A stretch of 5,549 nucleotides of DNA from Chthoniobacterales bacterium. Lineage in GTDB: Bacteria > Verrucomicrobiota > Verrucomicrobiia > Chthoniobacterales > JACTMZ01. The translations under genes and the position numbers were made by a program. The DNA lies in assembly GCA_017853515.1 (NCBI GenBank), contig JAFMJK010000263.1:1-5549 (forward strand), in the 5' to 3' direction. Positions 1-4,870 of the stretch are shown here, piece after piece (positions within the stretch are counted from its first letter, which is position 1; the number at the start of each line of letters is the position of its first letter). Below the pieces are notes generated by a model. The model was not told the origin of the DNA and made no database searches. It saw only the letters and a program-made list of their open reading frames with translations.

Positions 1-6
1 AAAACC

Positions 7-555
7 ATGATAGAACAAGAAATCAGTGTAGACAATATCTCGGTAGAGATATTCTACGATCAGTTTGCAGACAGCCCACGAGAGTGGGACAATGAGACCA
101 AGTTCGCCCTGTTCCACAAGCGGTACAATTTCCCCAACGAGATTGGCATTAGACACGAGGACTACGCATCGTGGGCTGAGATGGAAGAGGCATTGCAACT
201 TCAGTATATGTGGGTATACCCAGTATTTATGTACGACCACAGCGGGTTGGCATTCTCAATCAATTCATTCGACTGCAAGTGGGACTCGGGCAAGGTTGGC
301 TTTATCGTGCTAGAATCGGGGACAGCAGAGCAGGCGTATAAGTGGGCGACAAGCGAACTGCAAACATTCAGCCACTACATGAACGGCGAGATGTTTGGAG
401 TGAGTGTCTTCGAAGACACTGAGTTGGTCGACACGAACCTAGGCTACTACGGACACGACCACGAAACAAGCGGACTCAAGGATGAATTGGGTAGTTACTT
501 GTCAAGGATTACCACGGCAGAAATCAAAGAGGCAATCTTAAATAAAATATCATGA
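7..555 (+). CDS. Phage protein of unknown function, SPREWDN family
   Basis: The 182-residue protein matches a widespread family of phage proteins that I recognise by motif but whose function is unknown. Visible hallmarks are SPREWDN (residues 23-29), an FHKRY segment (36-40), YDHSG (76-80), and a Cys-containing stretch followed by WDSGKVGF (92-99). A C-terminal part contains NGEMFG and GYYGHDHETSGL. Length and motif order suggest a complete, soluble cytoplasmic protein; there is no signal peptide or membrane segment. The ATG at 7 follows an A-rich AAAACC with no Shine-Dalgarno sequence; any earlier start would lie outside the window. The stop overlaps the next start as ATGA. The gene carries one copy of the 16-bp palindrome at codons 133-138 (peptide SVFEDT). 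Family call is good; the function is unknown. Confidence 0.9.
   Translation: MIEQEISVDNISVEIFYDQFADSPREWDNETKFALFHKRYNFPNEIGIRHEDYASWAEMEEALQLQYMWVYPVFMYDHSGLAFSINSFDCKWDSGKVGFIVLESGTAEQAYKWATSELQTFSHYMNGEMFGVSVFEDTELVDTNLGYYGHDHETSGLKDELGSYLSRITTAEIKEAILNKIS
404..419. repeat. 16-bp perfect palindrome, copy 1 (intragenic)
   Basis: GTGTCTTCGAAGACAC reads identically on both strands. Flanking A and T extend the symmetry here to 18 bp (403-420). It lies inside the first gene, encoding SVFEDT, and is identical to copies at 2079-2094 and 2687-2702. As RNA it would form a 6-bp stem with a UCGA loop. The role is unknown; an operator or RNA hairpin is possible. Confidence 0.9.
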
Positions 556-785
556 CAGACCAACAGCACGCAAGCAACTTTACTTTCCTCGTAGGCAAGA
601 GGATTGAGAGCGTACGCTACATGACCGAGCAGGAATGCAAGGGCATGGGGTGGTACAAAAGACCATTAGTTATCAGGTTCACCGACGGATCTTTCCTCCT
701 GTCACAAAAGGATGATGAGGGCAACGACGGCGGGGCTATGTACTATCAAGACGACGCACAAGACAATGTAATCTACACACTATGA
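552..785 (+). CDS. Small phage protein, DDEGNDGG mini-domain, unknown function
   Basis: This 77-residue protein resembles a small domain found repeatedly in phage genomes. The pattern is an N-terminal hydrophobic strand with VRYMT (21-25), then GWYKRP (33-38), a VIRFTDGS strand (40-47) and the acidic/Gly signature DDEGNDGG (54-61). The whole protein is essentially that one domain, which in my recollection usually ends shortly after the acidic motif with a hydrophobic segment, as here. The start overlaps the previous stop in ATGA, and its own stop overlaps the next start in the same way, so it is probably translationally coupled on both sides. No function is known to me; the acidic loop might bind metal, but that is speculation. 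Confidence 0.87.
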   Translation: MTDQQHASNFTFLVGKRIESVRYMTEQECKGMGWYKRPLVIRFTDGSFLLSQKDDEGNDGGAMYYQDDAQDNVIYTL

Positions 786-979
786 CACAAATAGAAAAAG
801 CACACGCATGGTTCAAAGCCAACGACTACGAAGTGGAGTCCGGCGATTGCCATTTATCAATCCAAGTATGGAACAATACATTGGAGGATTCAATCACAGT
901 TTATCTAGATATGCAGGAGATACAATACCGGGCAGAACTATGGGATCAACAACTTAATCAAACACAATATGCTAACTGA
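782..979 (+). CDS. Hypothetical phage protein, 65 aa
   Basis: I do not recognise this short protein. It has an N-terminal amphipathic helix (roughly residues 2-14, EKAHAWFKANDYEV) followed by alternating hydrophobic segments that look like beta strands (HLSIQVW, SITVYLDMQEIQYRAELW). No membrane segment or Cys cluster is present; there is a single Cys at 23. The start is coupled by ATGA to the previous stop, and the 3' end overlaps the next gene by 11 bases. The tight packing and uninterrupted frame support it as a real gene. Confidence 0.78.
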   Translation: MTQIEKAHAWFKANDYEVESGDCHLSIQVWNNTLEDSITVYLDMQEIQYRAELWDQQLNQTQYAN

Positions 980-1505
980 AAACCAACAAAACCTGATCGA
1001 TCAGATCACCGAAGAATTCATCAGCCACAACCAATCCAAGCGGGCAAGCCGAGGCGAGTCCTTGCTAGGCGTGGACGACATCATCAACTCAGTCCAACGC
1101 AAGAGGGACGAGATTGCAAGAATCAAAAAGCACAATGAGGCTGTGTTCTCAGCAATGGAACCAATCTTCCAAGAAAATTACGAGGCATTGTGGCACGAGA
1201 TAAATGCACTGGGTCTAAACCTACAGATTACAAGTGATTGGTGGGAGACTCAAAATGGCAGACGAGGCACAAGTATTAAGGTATCAATGTACTCCGACAG
1301 GAATAGCGACTACGATTTTTACTTCGATGCCAAACTCACGGGTAATCACCCATTGCTTGATGGTGAGCCGATATGGGAGGTGATGGCATTGGAACCCACA
1401 CTGCTGTATTCTTTCAGAAGCAACGACTACACATTCGAATGTCTATGTAAGAACGCGGAATTTATTGCAAAAATCAAAAACATGTACGAAAAGAAAACAA
1501 AATAA
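969..1505 (+). CDS. Hypothetical phage protein, 178 aa
   Basis: No family is recognised. Residues 1-25 and about 36-85 are strongly helical and charged (NSVQRKRDEIARIKKHNEAV), possibly a short coiled coil. The C-terminal half is mixed, with aromatic-rich strands (TSDWWETQNGRRGTSIKVSM, then DYDFYFDAKL near 114-123) and a final helix ending in a lysine-rich tail. There is no signal peptide or transmembrane segment. The ATG overlaps the previous gene by 11 bases, is preceded by A-rich CAAACACAAT and lacks a Shine-Dalgarno motif. The next gene starts 2 bases after its stop, consistent with one polycistronic message. Two 12-bp palindromes fall within it (993-1004 and 1431-1442). Confidence 0.85.
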   Translation: MLTENQQNLIDQITEEFISHNQSKRASRGESLLGVDDIINSVQRKRDEIARIKKHNEAVFSAMEPIFQENYEALWHEINALGLNLQITSDWWETQNGRRGTSIKVSMYSDRNSDYDFYFDAKLTGNHPLLDGEPIWEVMALEPTLLYSFRSNDYTFECLCKNAEFIAKIKNMYEKKTK

Positions 1506-1507
1506 CT

Positions 1508-2122
1508 ATGGCAAATCATTGTTGGAATTGGTCATGCTTTACCGGTGATAGGGCAGACCTCGAGAAGTTAATCGCCAATGTAAACAAGGCGATGGAATTG
1601 AACGCAGAGAACAGCGGGCTATTGTGGTACGGCACTTACTCAGTAGCATTGGGCTTGCCTCCGTGGCAAGAGGGCGATCCCGAGTACGATGTGTACTTGC
1701 GGTATGGTAGCAAGTGGTTTGACGTTGACATCGACGACAACAAAGACCACGTCAATCTCATAGGCTCGTCGGCATGGAGTCCCATGTGTGAGTTCTTTCG
1801 CAAACTCAGCGCGGTATACAACCTCAATGTAGAGGCGGAGTACGAGGAGCCTGGCATGGACTTCGGCGGATTCTTCAGCGCTGAGGTGGGCGAGGTAACC
1901 AAGGACGAGCAACTATCCTACAACCAATACAGGGCATCAAGCGACGGCACAGAATCAATCATTGAAGGCGTAGACCAATTTGATTTTGAGTCAGCCGATG
2001 AAGCAATCGAACACTATGAAGACCTCAAGTTTGTACTCAACGACAACCAATGGGAGCAATTCAAATCAGAACTAAAGAGTGTCTTCGAAGACACAAAGAC
2101 AAACGACCATGACAAAGTTTAA
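1508..2122 (+). CDS. Api92/DUF1281-like phage or plasmid protein
   Basis: The 204-residue protein has the layout of the DUF1281/Api92 group found in phages and mobile elements. It opens with the MANHCWNW type of start (compare family starts such as MxNxCxN), followed by a predicted ferredoxin-like fold. YGSKW lies at 66-70, the SSAWSP motif at 87-92, and the characteristic YEEPGMDFGG at 112-121, all in the expected order. The acidic C-terminal tail (about 145-204) is less typical. Function is unknown in the family as far as I know. It appears complete and cytoplasmic. The ATG at 1508 is preceded by A-rich sequence without a Shine-Dalgarno motif. The 3' end contains the second 16-bp palindrome (codons 191-196, again SVFEDT) and overlaps the next gene by 14 bases. 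Confidence 0.88.
   Translation: MANHCWNWSCFTGDRADLEKLIANVNKAMELNAENSGLLWYGTYSVALGLPPWQEGDPEYDVYLRYGSKWFDVDIDDNKDHVNLIGSSAWSPMCEFFRKLSAVYNLNVEAEYEEPGMDFGGFFSAEVGEVTKDEQLSYNQYRASSDGTESIIEGVDQFDFESADEAIEHYEDLKFVLNDNQWEQFKSELKSVFEDTKTNDHDKV
2079..2094. repeat. 16-bp perfect palindrome, copy 2 (intragenic, before a start codon)
   Basis: This is an exact copy of GTGTCTTCGAAGACAC. It sits in the last codons of the DUF1281-like gene and ends 15 bases before the ATG of the next gene at 2109. Together with copy 1 it shares an 18-base core (GA before the palindrome). With copy 3 it shares AA plus GAC downstream (ACAAAGAC versus ACAAGGAC). No U-tract follows, so it is not a typical intrinsic terminator. 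Confidence 0.9.
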
Positions 2123-2369
2123 TATAACCCCCTACCAAACCCCTCAAGATCTACAAGAGGTACTTGAGCAGAACAAGTTCGTGTTCCCACTCGCACTGCG
2201 GTGGTGTACCGACGACGTCGACATCATCAACGACAACCAACGCACGTTCACCGATGAGCAGAAGATTCACATCCTCAACAGGTTCTTCGAGGTACACGAG
2301 CGTGAAATCATCGAGATGATCAACGACAAACTATGTGAGTTTATCCACTACGAAGAGTATGAAGATTAG
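2109..2369 (+). CDS. Small acidic phage protein, 86 aa
   Basis: The protein begins MTKFNITPYQ and is mostly helical and acidic. It has a weak resemblance to small phage proteins with a pattern of WxxxDV, then LTDEQ, then a helix and a region around HEREIIEMIND; here these are RWCTDDVDI, FTDEQKIHIL and the segment that follows. The match is too weak to name a family. I chose the ATG at 2109 over the in-frame GTG at 2079, because the GTG lies inside the repeated palindrome and would add an unremarkable polar N-terminus. The gene overlaps its upstream neighbour by 14 bases and its downstream neighbour by 11. Confidence 0.82.
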   Translation: MTKFNITPYQTPQDLQEVLEQNKFVFPLALRWCTDDVDIINDNQRTFTDEQKIHILNRFFEVHEREIIEMINDKLCEFIHYEEYED

Positions 2370-2574
2370 TTTATTCGACGCGATGTGTATTCGGAATGAA
2401 TACACCGCAGAGCAATGCACAGCAGAGATAAGGCAGATGTGCCGGGCAATTGACCACGGCGCTGACCCCGAGGAATTACTGCACGAACGAGGCATCGAGG
2501 CAGACTACACAATGGAACTACTCGATTGCTATTCTGATTACATGGACGAACAAGAACAGAGACTTGAAGACTAG
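2359..2574 (+). CDS. Hypothetical phage protein, 71 aa
   Basis: I do not recognise this small acidic protein. It reads MKISLFDAM, then two or three helices containing YTAEQCTAEIRQMCRAI and DPEELLHERGI, with a glutamate-rich end (DEQEQRLED). There are four Cys residues, spread without a clear metal-binding spacing. The ATG at 2359 is preferred over an in-frame GTG at 2335, because it keeps the usual short overlap (11 bases) with the upstream gene. It is the last gene of the first cluster; the intergenic promoter region follows. No convincing terminator is visible just after the stop. Confidence 0.78.
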   Translation: MKISLFDAMCIRNEYTAEQCTAEIRQMCRAIDHGADPEELLHERGIEADYTMELLDCYSDYMDEQEQRLED

Positions 2575-2603
2575 TATTCAACAAAGAACTTGGTAGATAT
2601 AGA

Positions 2604-2635
2604 TTTGGAATTGTCATAGATTTATACTACCTTTG
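2604..2635 (+). promoter_or_regulatory. Bacteroidota-type sigma-A promoter (TTTG-N20-TACCTTTG)
   Basis: TTTG at 2604-2607 is separated by 20 bases from TACCTTTG at 2628-2635. This fits the known Bacteroidota consensus of TTTG or TTG at -33 and TAnnTTTG at -7. It lies in the only substantial gap between genes and points at the gene starting at 2758, so transcription should begin near 2638-2643. Spacing, location and direction all agree; a TAnnTTTG match alone would be weak evidence. Confidence 0.8.
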
Positions 2636-2641
2636 TAATGT

Positions 2642-2701
2642 TGTCGGAGAGGACACGGTGTCTTTTGAATTTGGTTTTTCATCACCGTGTCTTCGAAGAC
2701 A
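2642..2701 (+). promoter_or_regulatory. Long leader hairpin, conflicts with palindrome copy 3
   Basis: Bases 2649-2660 pair with 2683-2694 (12 pairs including one G-U), around a U-rich loop of 22 nt. After a 3x3 internal loop (GGA against GAA), 2642-2645 pairs with 2698-2701. The helix would start almost at the predicted transcript 5' end. Its 3' arm contains GTGTCTTC, the left half of the 16-bp palindrome, so this fold and the palindrome hairpin exclude each other. No riboswitch class is recognised. Confidence 0.6.
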
Positions 2702-2702
2702 C
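2687..2702. repeat. 16-bp perfect palindrome, copy 3 (leader of second operon)
   Basis: This is the third exact copy of GTGTCTTCGAAGACAC. It lies about 45-60 bases downstream of the predicted transcription start and 55 bases before the ATG at 2758. Unlike the other two it is non-coding, so conservation is at the nucleotide level and not a result of the shared peptide. It overlaps the long leader hairpin and touches the following hairpin. Confidence 0.9.
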
Positions 2703-2729
2703 AAGGACGCATCTTCGATGCGGACTTGT
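2701..2729 (+). promoter_or_regulatory. Leader hairpin with tandem G-A mismatches
   Basis: CGCATC at 2708-2713 pairs with GATGCG at 2717-2722 around a UUC loop. Below it, G2706/A2707 faces G2723/A2724, which suits a tandem sheared G-A motif. ACAAG at 2701-2705 then pairs with CTTGT at 2725-2729. The structure ends 28 bases before the ATG of the Cys-rich gene. It is not followed by a U-tract and so is probably not a terminator. Confidence 0.6.
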
Positions 2730-2757
2730 AACAAAAGCGTAAAACAAAAGCAAACAC

Positions 2758-3486
2758 ATGAGAACAGAGTTTATTATTGGGGACACCCTATGCGTTGTAC
2801 GTTTGGGGTTCACATCGAACGACAAGATTGCTCCGGCATCGGAGAAGATTGTCCAGACCTATCATTACAGCCGAGACCAATTCGAGGATGCACAATCCAA
2901 GTCAAGCATGCAATCGTTCTTCAGCAAGGACGGGGCTGTGTGTTTCGACTGCCCGTATTCTATGGGTAGTGGCGCCGAGTTGAAAGGTTGCTACACCCAC
3001 AAGATGCATCAGTACTCGGGCATGGTATCGCAGTTGCGTAGCATTGCACTCAAGCACAAGCGATGGGATGACATCCCTAAGTTTGACGAGGGCATCCACG
3101 CCGTGATTGTTGGTATGTGTGCTGGCAAGTATGTGCGGTTCGGTACATACGGCGAGCCGGTGCTGATACCAATCGAGTTGATGCGCGACATATGTGCGGT
3201 GGCCAAATCTTGGACAGGGTACACACACCAATGGAGGAAGCCATGGGCGTACGACTATAGACAGTTCTTCATGGCATCGACCCACAACCTTGAGCAGACA
3301 GAGTTGGCAGAGACTATGGGGTGGCAGTCGTTCATGGATGACAGCACCCACACCAAGCACACCGGTATGGTCAACTGCCCGGCATCAAAGGAGGCGGGGT
3401 ATAAAAGTACTTGCAGTAAGTGTACACTATGCAGTGGCACCACTGGCAAGGGAAGTAAATCAGTATACATTTTTAATCACTCATAA
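2758..3486 (+). CDS. Cys-rich phage protein, GYTHQWR family (DUF7227-like), unknown function
   Basis: This 242-residue protein is the first gene behind the promoter. It resembles a phage and plasmid family that I associate with DUF7227, although I cannot verify the accession. Motifs in order are CFDCPYS (62-68) followed by GCYTHKM (77-83), VRFGTYGEP (126-134), TGYTHQWR (153-160), FMAST (171-175), GWQSF (189-193) and a terminal cluster beginning NCPAS (206-210) with Cys at 207, 219, 222 and 225 (CSKCTLC). The two Cys clusters suggest a bound metal or iron-sulfur centre; CxxCP...CY also recalls the Gp37/Gp68 (DUF5131) proteins, but a radical-SAM CxxxCxxC motif is not present. The protein seems complete. 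Translation starts after an A-rich leader without a Shine-Dalgarno motif. Confidence 0.85.
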   Translation: MRTEFIIGDTLCVVRLGFTSNDKIAPASEKIVQTYHYSRDQFEDAQSKSSMQSFFSKDGAVCFDCPYSMGSGAELKGCYTHKMHQYSGMVSQLRSIALKHKRWDDIPKFDEGIHAVIVGMCAGKYVRFGTYGEPVLIPIELMRDICAVAKSWTGYTHQWRKPWAYDYRQFFMASTHNLEQTELAETMGWQSFMDDSTHTKHTGMVNCPASKEAGYKSTCSKCTLCSGTTGKGSKSVYIFNHS

Positions 3487-3490
3487 ACAC

Positions 3491-3766
3491 ATGACAATCG
3501 TAGAGTTACAAGCACTATTAATCAAAGAGGTGAACTATGGTATCACCTTGGTCAAGCAACGAGGCCTGTACAAGCAGGCATCTTTCGATGTGAAGAAACG
3601 CATCGACGAAAACATCGAAGAGCAGATAGTACACCTGGTATTATCCACTCGGTACTTCAACGAGGACATTGCCAAGCGCGACCTCGGCATACCCGATCAA
3701 ACAATAAATGAAATGATATCCAATGCAATGGTAAAAAACTTTTCTATATTCGGAGGCAATGATTAA
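3491..3766 (+). CDS. Hypothetical phage protein, 91 aa, helical
   Basis: The protein begins MTIVELQALL and is almost entirely helical and charged. It has the segment EVNYGITLVKQRGLYK, a long helix DVKKRIDENIEEQIVHLVLSTRY and a possible helix-turn-helix-like tail, NEDIAKRDLGIPDQTINEMISNAM (positions about 57-80). The last segment has the spacing of a DNA-binding helix pair, but the resemblance is weak and I do not assign a function. The ATG at 3491 is 4 bases after the previous stop and preceded by A-rich CATAAACAC; the open frame continues upstream only as a shadow of the Cys-rich gene. It overlaps the next gene by 8 bases. Confidence 0.8.
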   Translation: MTIVELQALLIKEVNYGITLVKQRGLYKQASFDVKKRIDENIEEQIVHLVLSTRYFNEDIAKRDLGIPDQTINEMISNAMVKNFSIFGGND

Positions 3767-4244
3767 CATACTTCTCAAGTTCATCAACAAGTCCGGCAAG
3801 ATGGTTGTCGCTGACCCGTGTGTCATCAAAGACACTATCGACTGCATCGAGTTCAGCAAGGTGCGTCGTGGCGTATGGTGTGTGACTGCATCGGTTGACG
3901 CTGACCTCACGCTCATGCAGTTCAAAGCCACACACGAAGATGCACGCATCATGACATCGGAGAACGAGACACACGAGGTGCTAGTGCAGAGCGAGCAGAT
4001 GGGGTTCTTTGATGATGCAGATTACCGCAACGACAAGGTCGCAGTTATGATGCCACGTGAGCCATACAAGACGATGAAGGATGGCGACAAGTGGTACTGC
4101 GCGATGTCTCACATCACCAACACCGCAGACTATGGTGTGGGTGTGTATGAGTGCGGGGCTATTGCAGATATCAGCAACGGGACACACAAGATCATTGCTC
4201 GCAAGAGTATCGACGGAACATATGTAGAATTCGAAATCAAATAA
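3759..4244 (+). CDS. DUF4241-like phage protein
   Basis: The 161-residue protein has the order of motifs seen in a phage family related to DUF4241. These are a VVADPC segment (16-21; family members have a DPCY-type motif), a GVWCV strand (38-42), QMGFFDDADY (80-89; family GFF/AFF followed by an aromatic), then KWYCAMS (111-117) and DYGVGVYEC (124-132), the counterpart of the Gly-rich SGxGDGxY motif. The final strands (IIARKSIDGTYVEFEI) complete what looks like a beta-rich soluble domain. Function in the family is unknown to me. The start overlaps the previous gene by 8 bases. GGAGG lies only 2 bases before the ATG, too close to be a normal Shine-Dalgarno sequence. Family call is moderate; the gene itself is secure. 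Confidence 0.82.
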   Translation: MINILLKFINKSGKMVVADPCVIKDTIDCIEFSKVRRGVWCVTASVDADLTLMQFKATHEDARIMTSENETHEVLVQSEQMGFFDDADYRNDKVAVMMPREPYKTMKDGDKWYCAMSHITNTADYGVGVYECGAIADISNGTHKIIARKSIDGTYVEFEIK

Positions 4245-4248
4245 AACT

Positions 4249-4509
4249 ATGGCAATACTAATTACAACGGACGGCGAAGTGGTTGATAACTACGACGCCT
4301 CAGACCTCGGCAAAAAGCAGAACGCAGTCGGCGGGTACATCGAGTATGTAAGAACGCGATTGGGCATGACGTTTATTGTAAACGAGGAGGGAATGTTACT
4401 TGGGCTGAAGCCCAACATGTTGGCAAGCAACCTAGCAGAGATGCTATTGCTGGGCAATGTACTGATCGTTAGTCAAGAAGAAATTGAAGAGGAGGACAAA
4501 GAATGTTAA
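4249..4509 (+). CDS. DUF3846 domain protein
   Basis: This 86-residue protein is recognisable as a phage and plasmid DUF3846 protein. It starts with an ILITTDGEV strand, has KKQNAVGGYIEYV (the core VGGYIE at 27-32), then TFIVNEEGMLLGLKPN (VNEEG at 44-48, GLKPN at 52-56), a helix and the final GNVLIVSQEE strand. Length and motif order are typical, so it is probably complete. Its function is not established to my knowledge. It begins 4 bases after the previous stop in an A-rich context and overlaps the next gene by 7 bases. The region encoding LGLKPNML contains two overlapping inverted repeats (4400-4423). Confidence 0.92.
   Translation: MAILITTDGEVVDNYDASDLGKKQNAVGGYIEYVRTRLGMTFIVNEEGMLLGLKPNMLASNLAEMLLLGNVLIVSQEEIEEEDKEC
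4489..4495 (+). promoter_or_regulatory. Shine-Dalgarno site GAGGAGG for the gene at 4503
   Basis: GAGGAGG ends 7 bases before the ATG at 4503, which is good spacing. It is inside the acidic codons at the end of the DUF3846 gene (EEED), so the match could partly be a by-product of coding. Most other starts in the window lack such a site. Confidence 0.5.
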
Positions 4510-4697
4510 ACAAGAGAATCAATTCGGTGGAGGAACGCAGAGAGTTCGTCCAAGACATCATCGATCGGTTGTTGTATCTCGACCACGACAACAGAGAGAA
4601 GTTCATTAATAGCGTACAGGGTACCGTGCGTAAGTTCAAACTACCTGTGACCGTGGACAACGATGGCACCCGGGTATATAGACCAGTCCCACAATGA
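4503..4697 (+). CDS. Hypothetical phage protein, 64 aa
   Basis: The protein is small and basic-acidic mixed. It has one long amphipathic helix (ERREFVQDIIDRLLYLDHDNREKF cut into two turns, about residues 10-34) and a second short helix. A beta-like tail, LPVTVDNDGTRVYRPVP, closes it. No family is recognised. It overlaps the DUF3846 gene by 7 bases and its stop overlaps the next start as ATGA. The overlap pattern on both sides and the upstream GAGGAGG support it as a translated gene. Confidence 0.78.
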   Translation: MLNKRINSVEERREFVQDIIDRLLYLDHDNREKFINSVQGTVRKFKLPVTVDNDGTRVYRPVPQ

Positions 4698-4870
4698 GGA
4701 ACTTCATCATCGTAATCGTCACCATCCTATCCGGACTAGCCTACGGATGGTGCATCGTCAAGTACCCCATCACTGCGCAGATCATCGCCGGTGGCATGGG
4801 CCTGTCGTTCCTGTTCATAATGATGGTAGCATTCTATCAACTTAAAAAAGAAAACAACAATGAAAAATAA
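4694..4870 (+). CDS. Small two-helix membrane protein, 58 aa
   Basis: Reading from the ATG at 4694 gives a 58-residue protein beginning MRNFIIVIVTIL. Two hydrophobic segments are obvious, about residues 4-22 and 26-48 (the second starting ITAQIIAGG and ending MMVAFYQL). A short loop with Lys23 lies between them, and the tail KKENNNEK is polar and Lys-rich. By the positive-inside rule both termini would be cytoplasmic. Two short helices with a charged tail resemble small holins, but also many phage membrane peptides of other roles, so no function is assigned. Its start is fused to the preceding stop (ATGA) and its end overlaps the secreted-protein gene by 11 bases, which argues that it is real. 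Confidence 0.75.
   Translation: MRNFIIVIVTILSGLAYGWCIVKYPITAQIIAGGMGLSFLFIMMVAFYQLKKENNNEK

Noticed and set aside
2079..2108. GTG start extending the 86-residue gene upstream into the palindrome
   Set aside because: The ATG at 2109 gives the usual short overlap, and the extra ten polar residues add nothing recognisable.
2037..2240. Repeated TCAACGACAACCAA in the DUF1281-like gene and the next gene
   Set aside because: It is a low-complexity, A/C-rich codon string that is frequent in this genome, with no symmetry and no regular spacing.
2575..2603. Terminator for the first gene cluster
   Set aside because: No stable GC-rich hairpin with a U-tract is visible between the stop at 2574 and the promoter.
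2798..2805. TACGTTTG, a second match to TAnnTTTG, with TTG 18 bases upstream
   Set aside because: It lies inside the Cys-rich gene. An 8-base pattern with two free positions is expected about once per 4 kb per strand, and there is no nearby gene start.
3078..3085. TAAGTTTG, another TAnnTTTG match
   Set aside because: It is intragenic and has no TTG at a suitable distance upstream.
2902..3360. Minus-strand open frame of 152 codons opposite the Cys-rich gene
   Set aside because: It is antisense to a gene with clear family motifs, and its sequence looks like a shadow translation. No promoter or coupled neighbour supports it.
3194..3490. Upstream extension of the 91-residue gene
   Set aside because: It overlaps the conserved C-terminal half of the Cys-rich gene in another frame. 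The ATG at 3491 fits the operon spacing.
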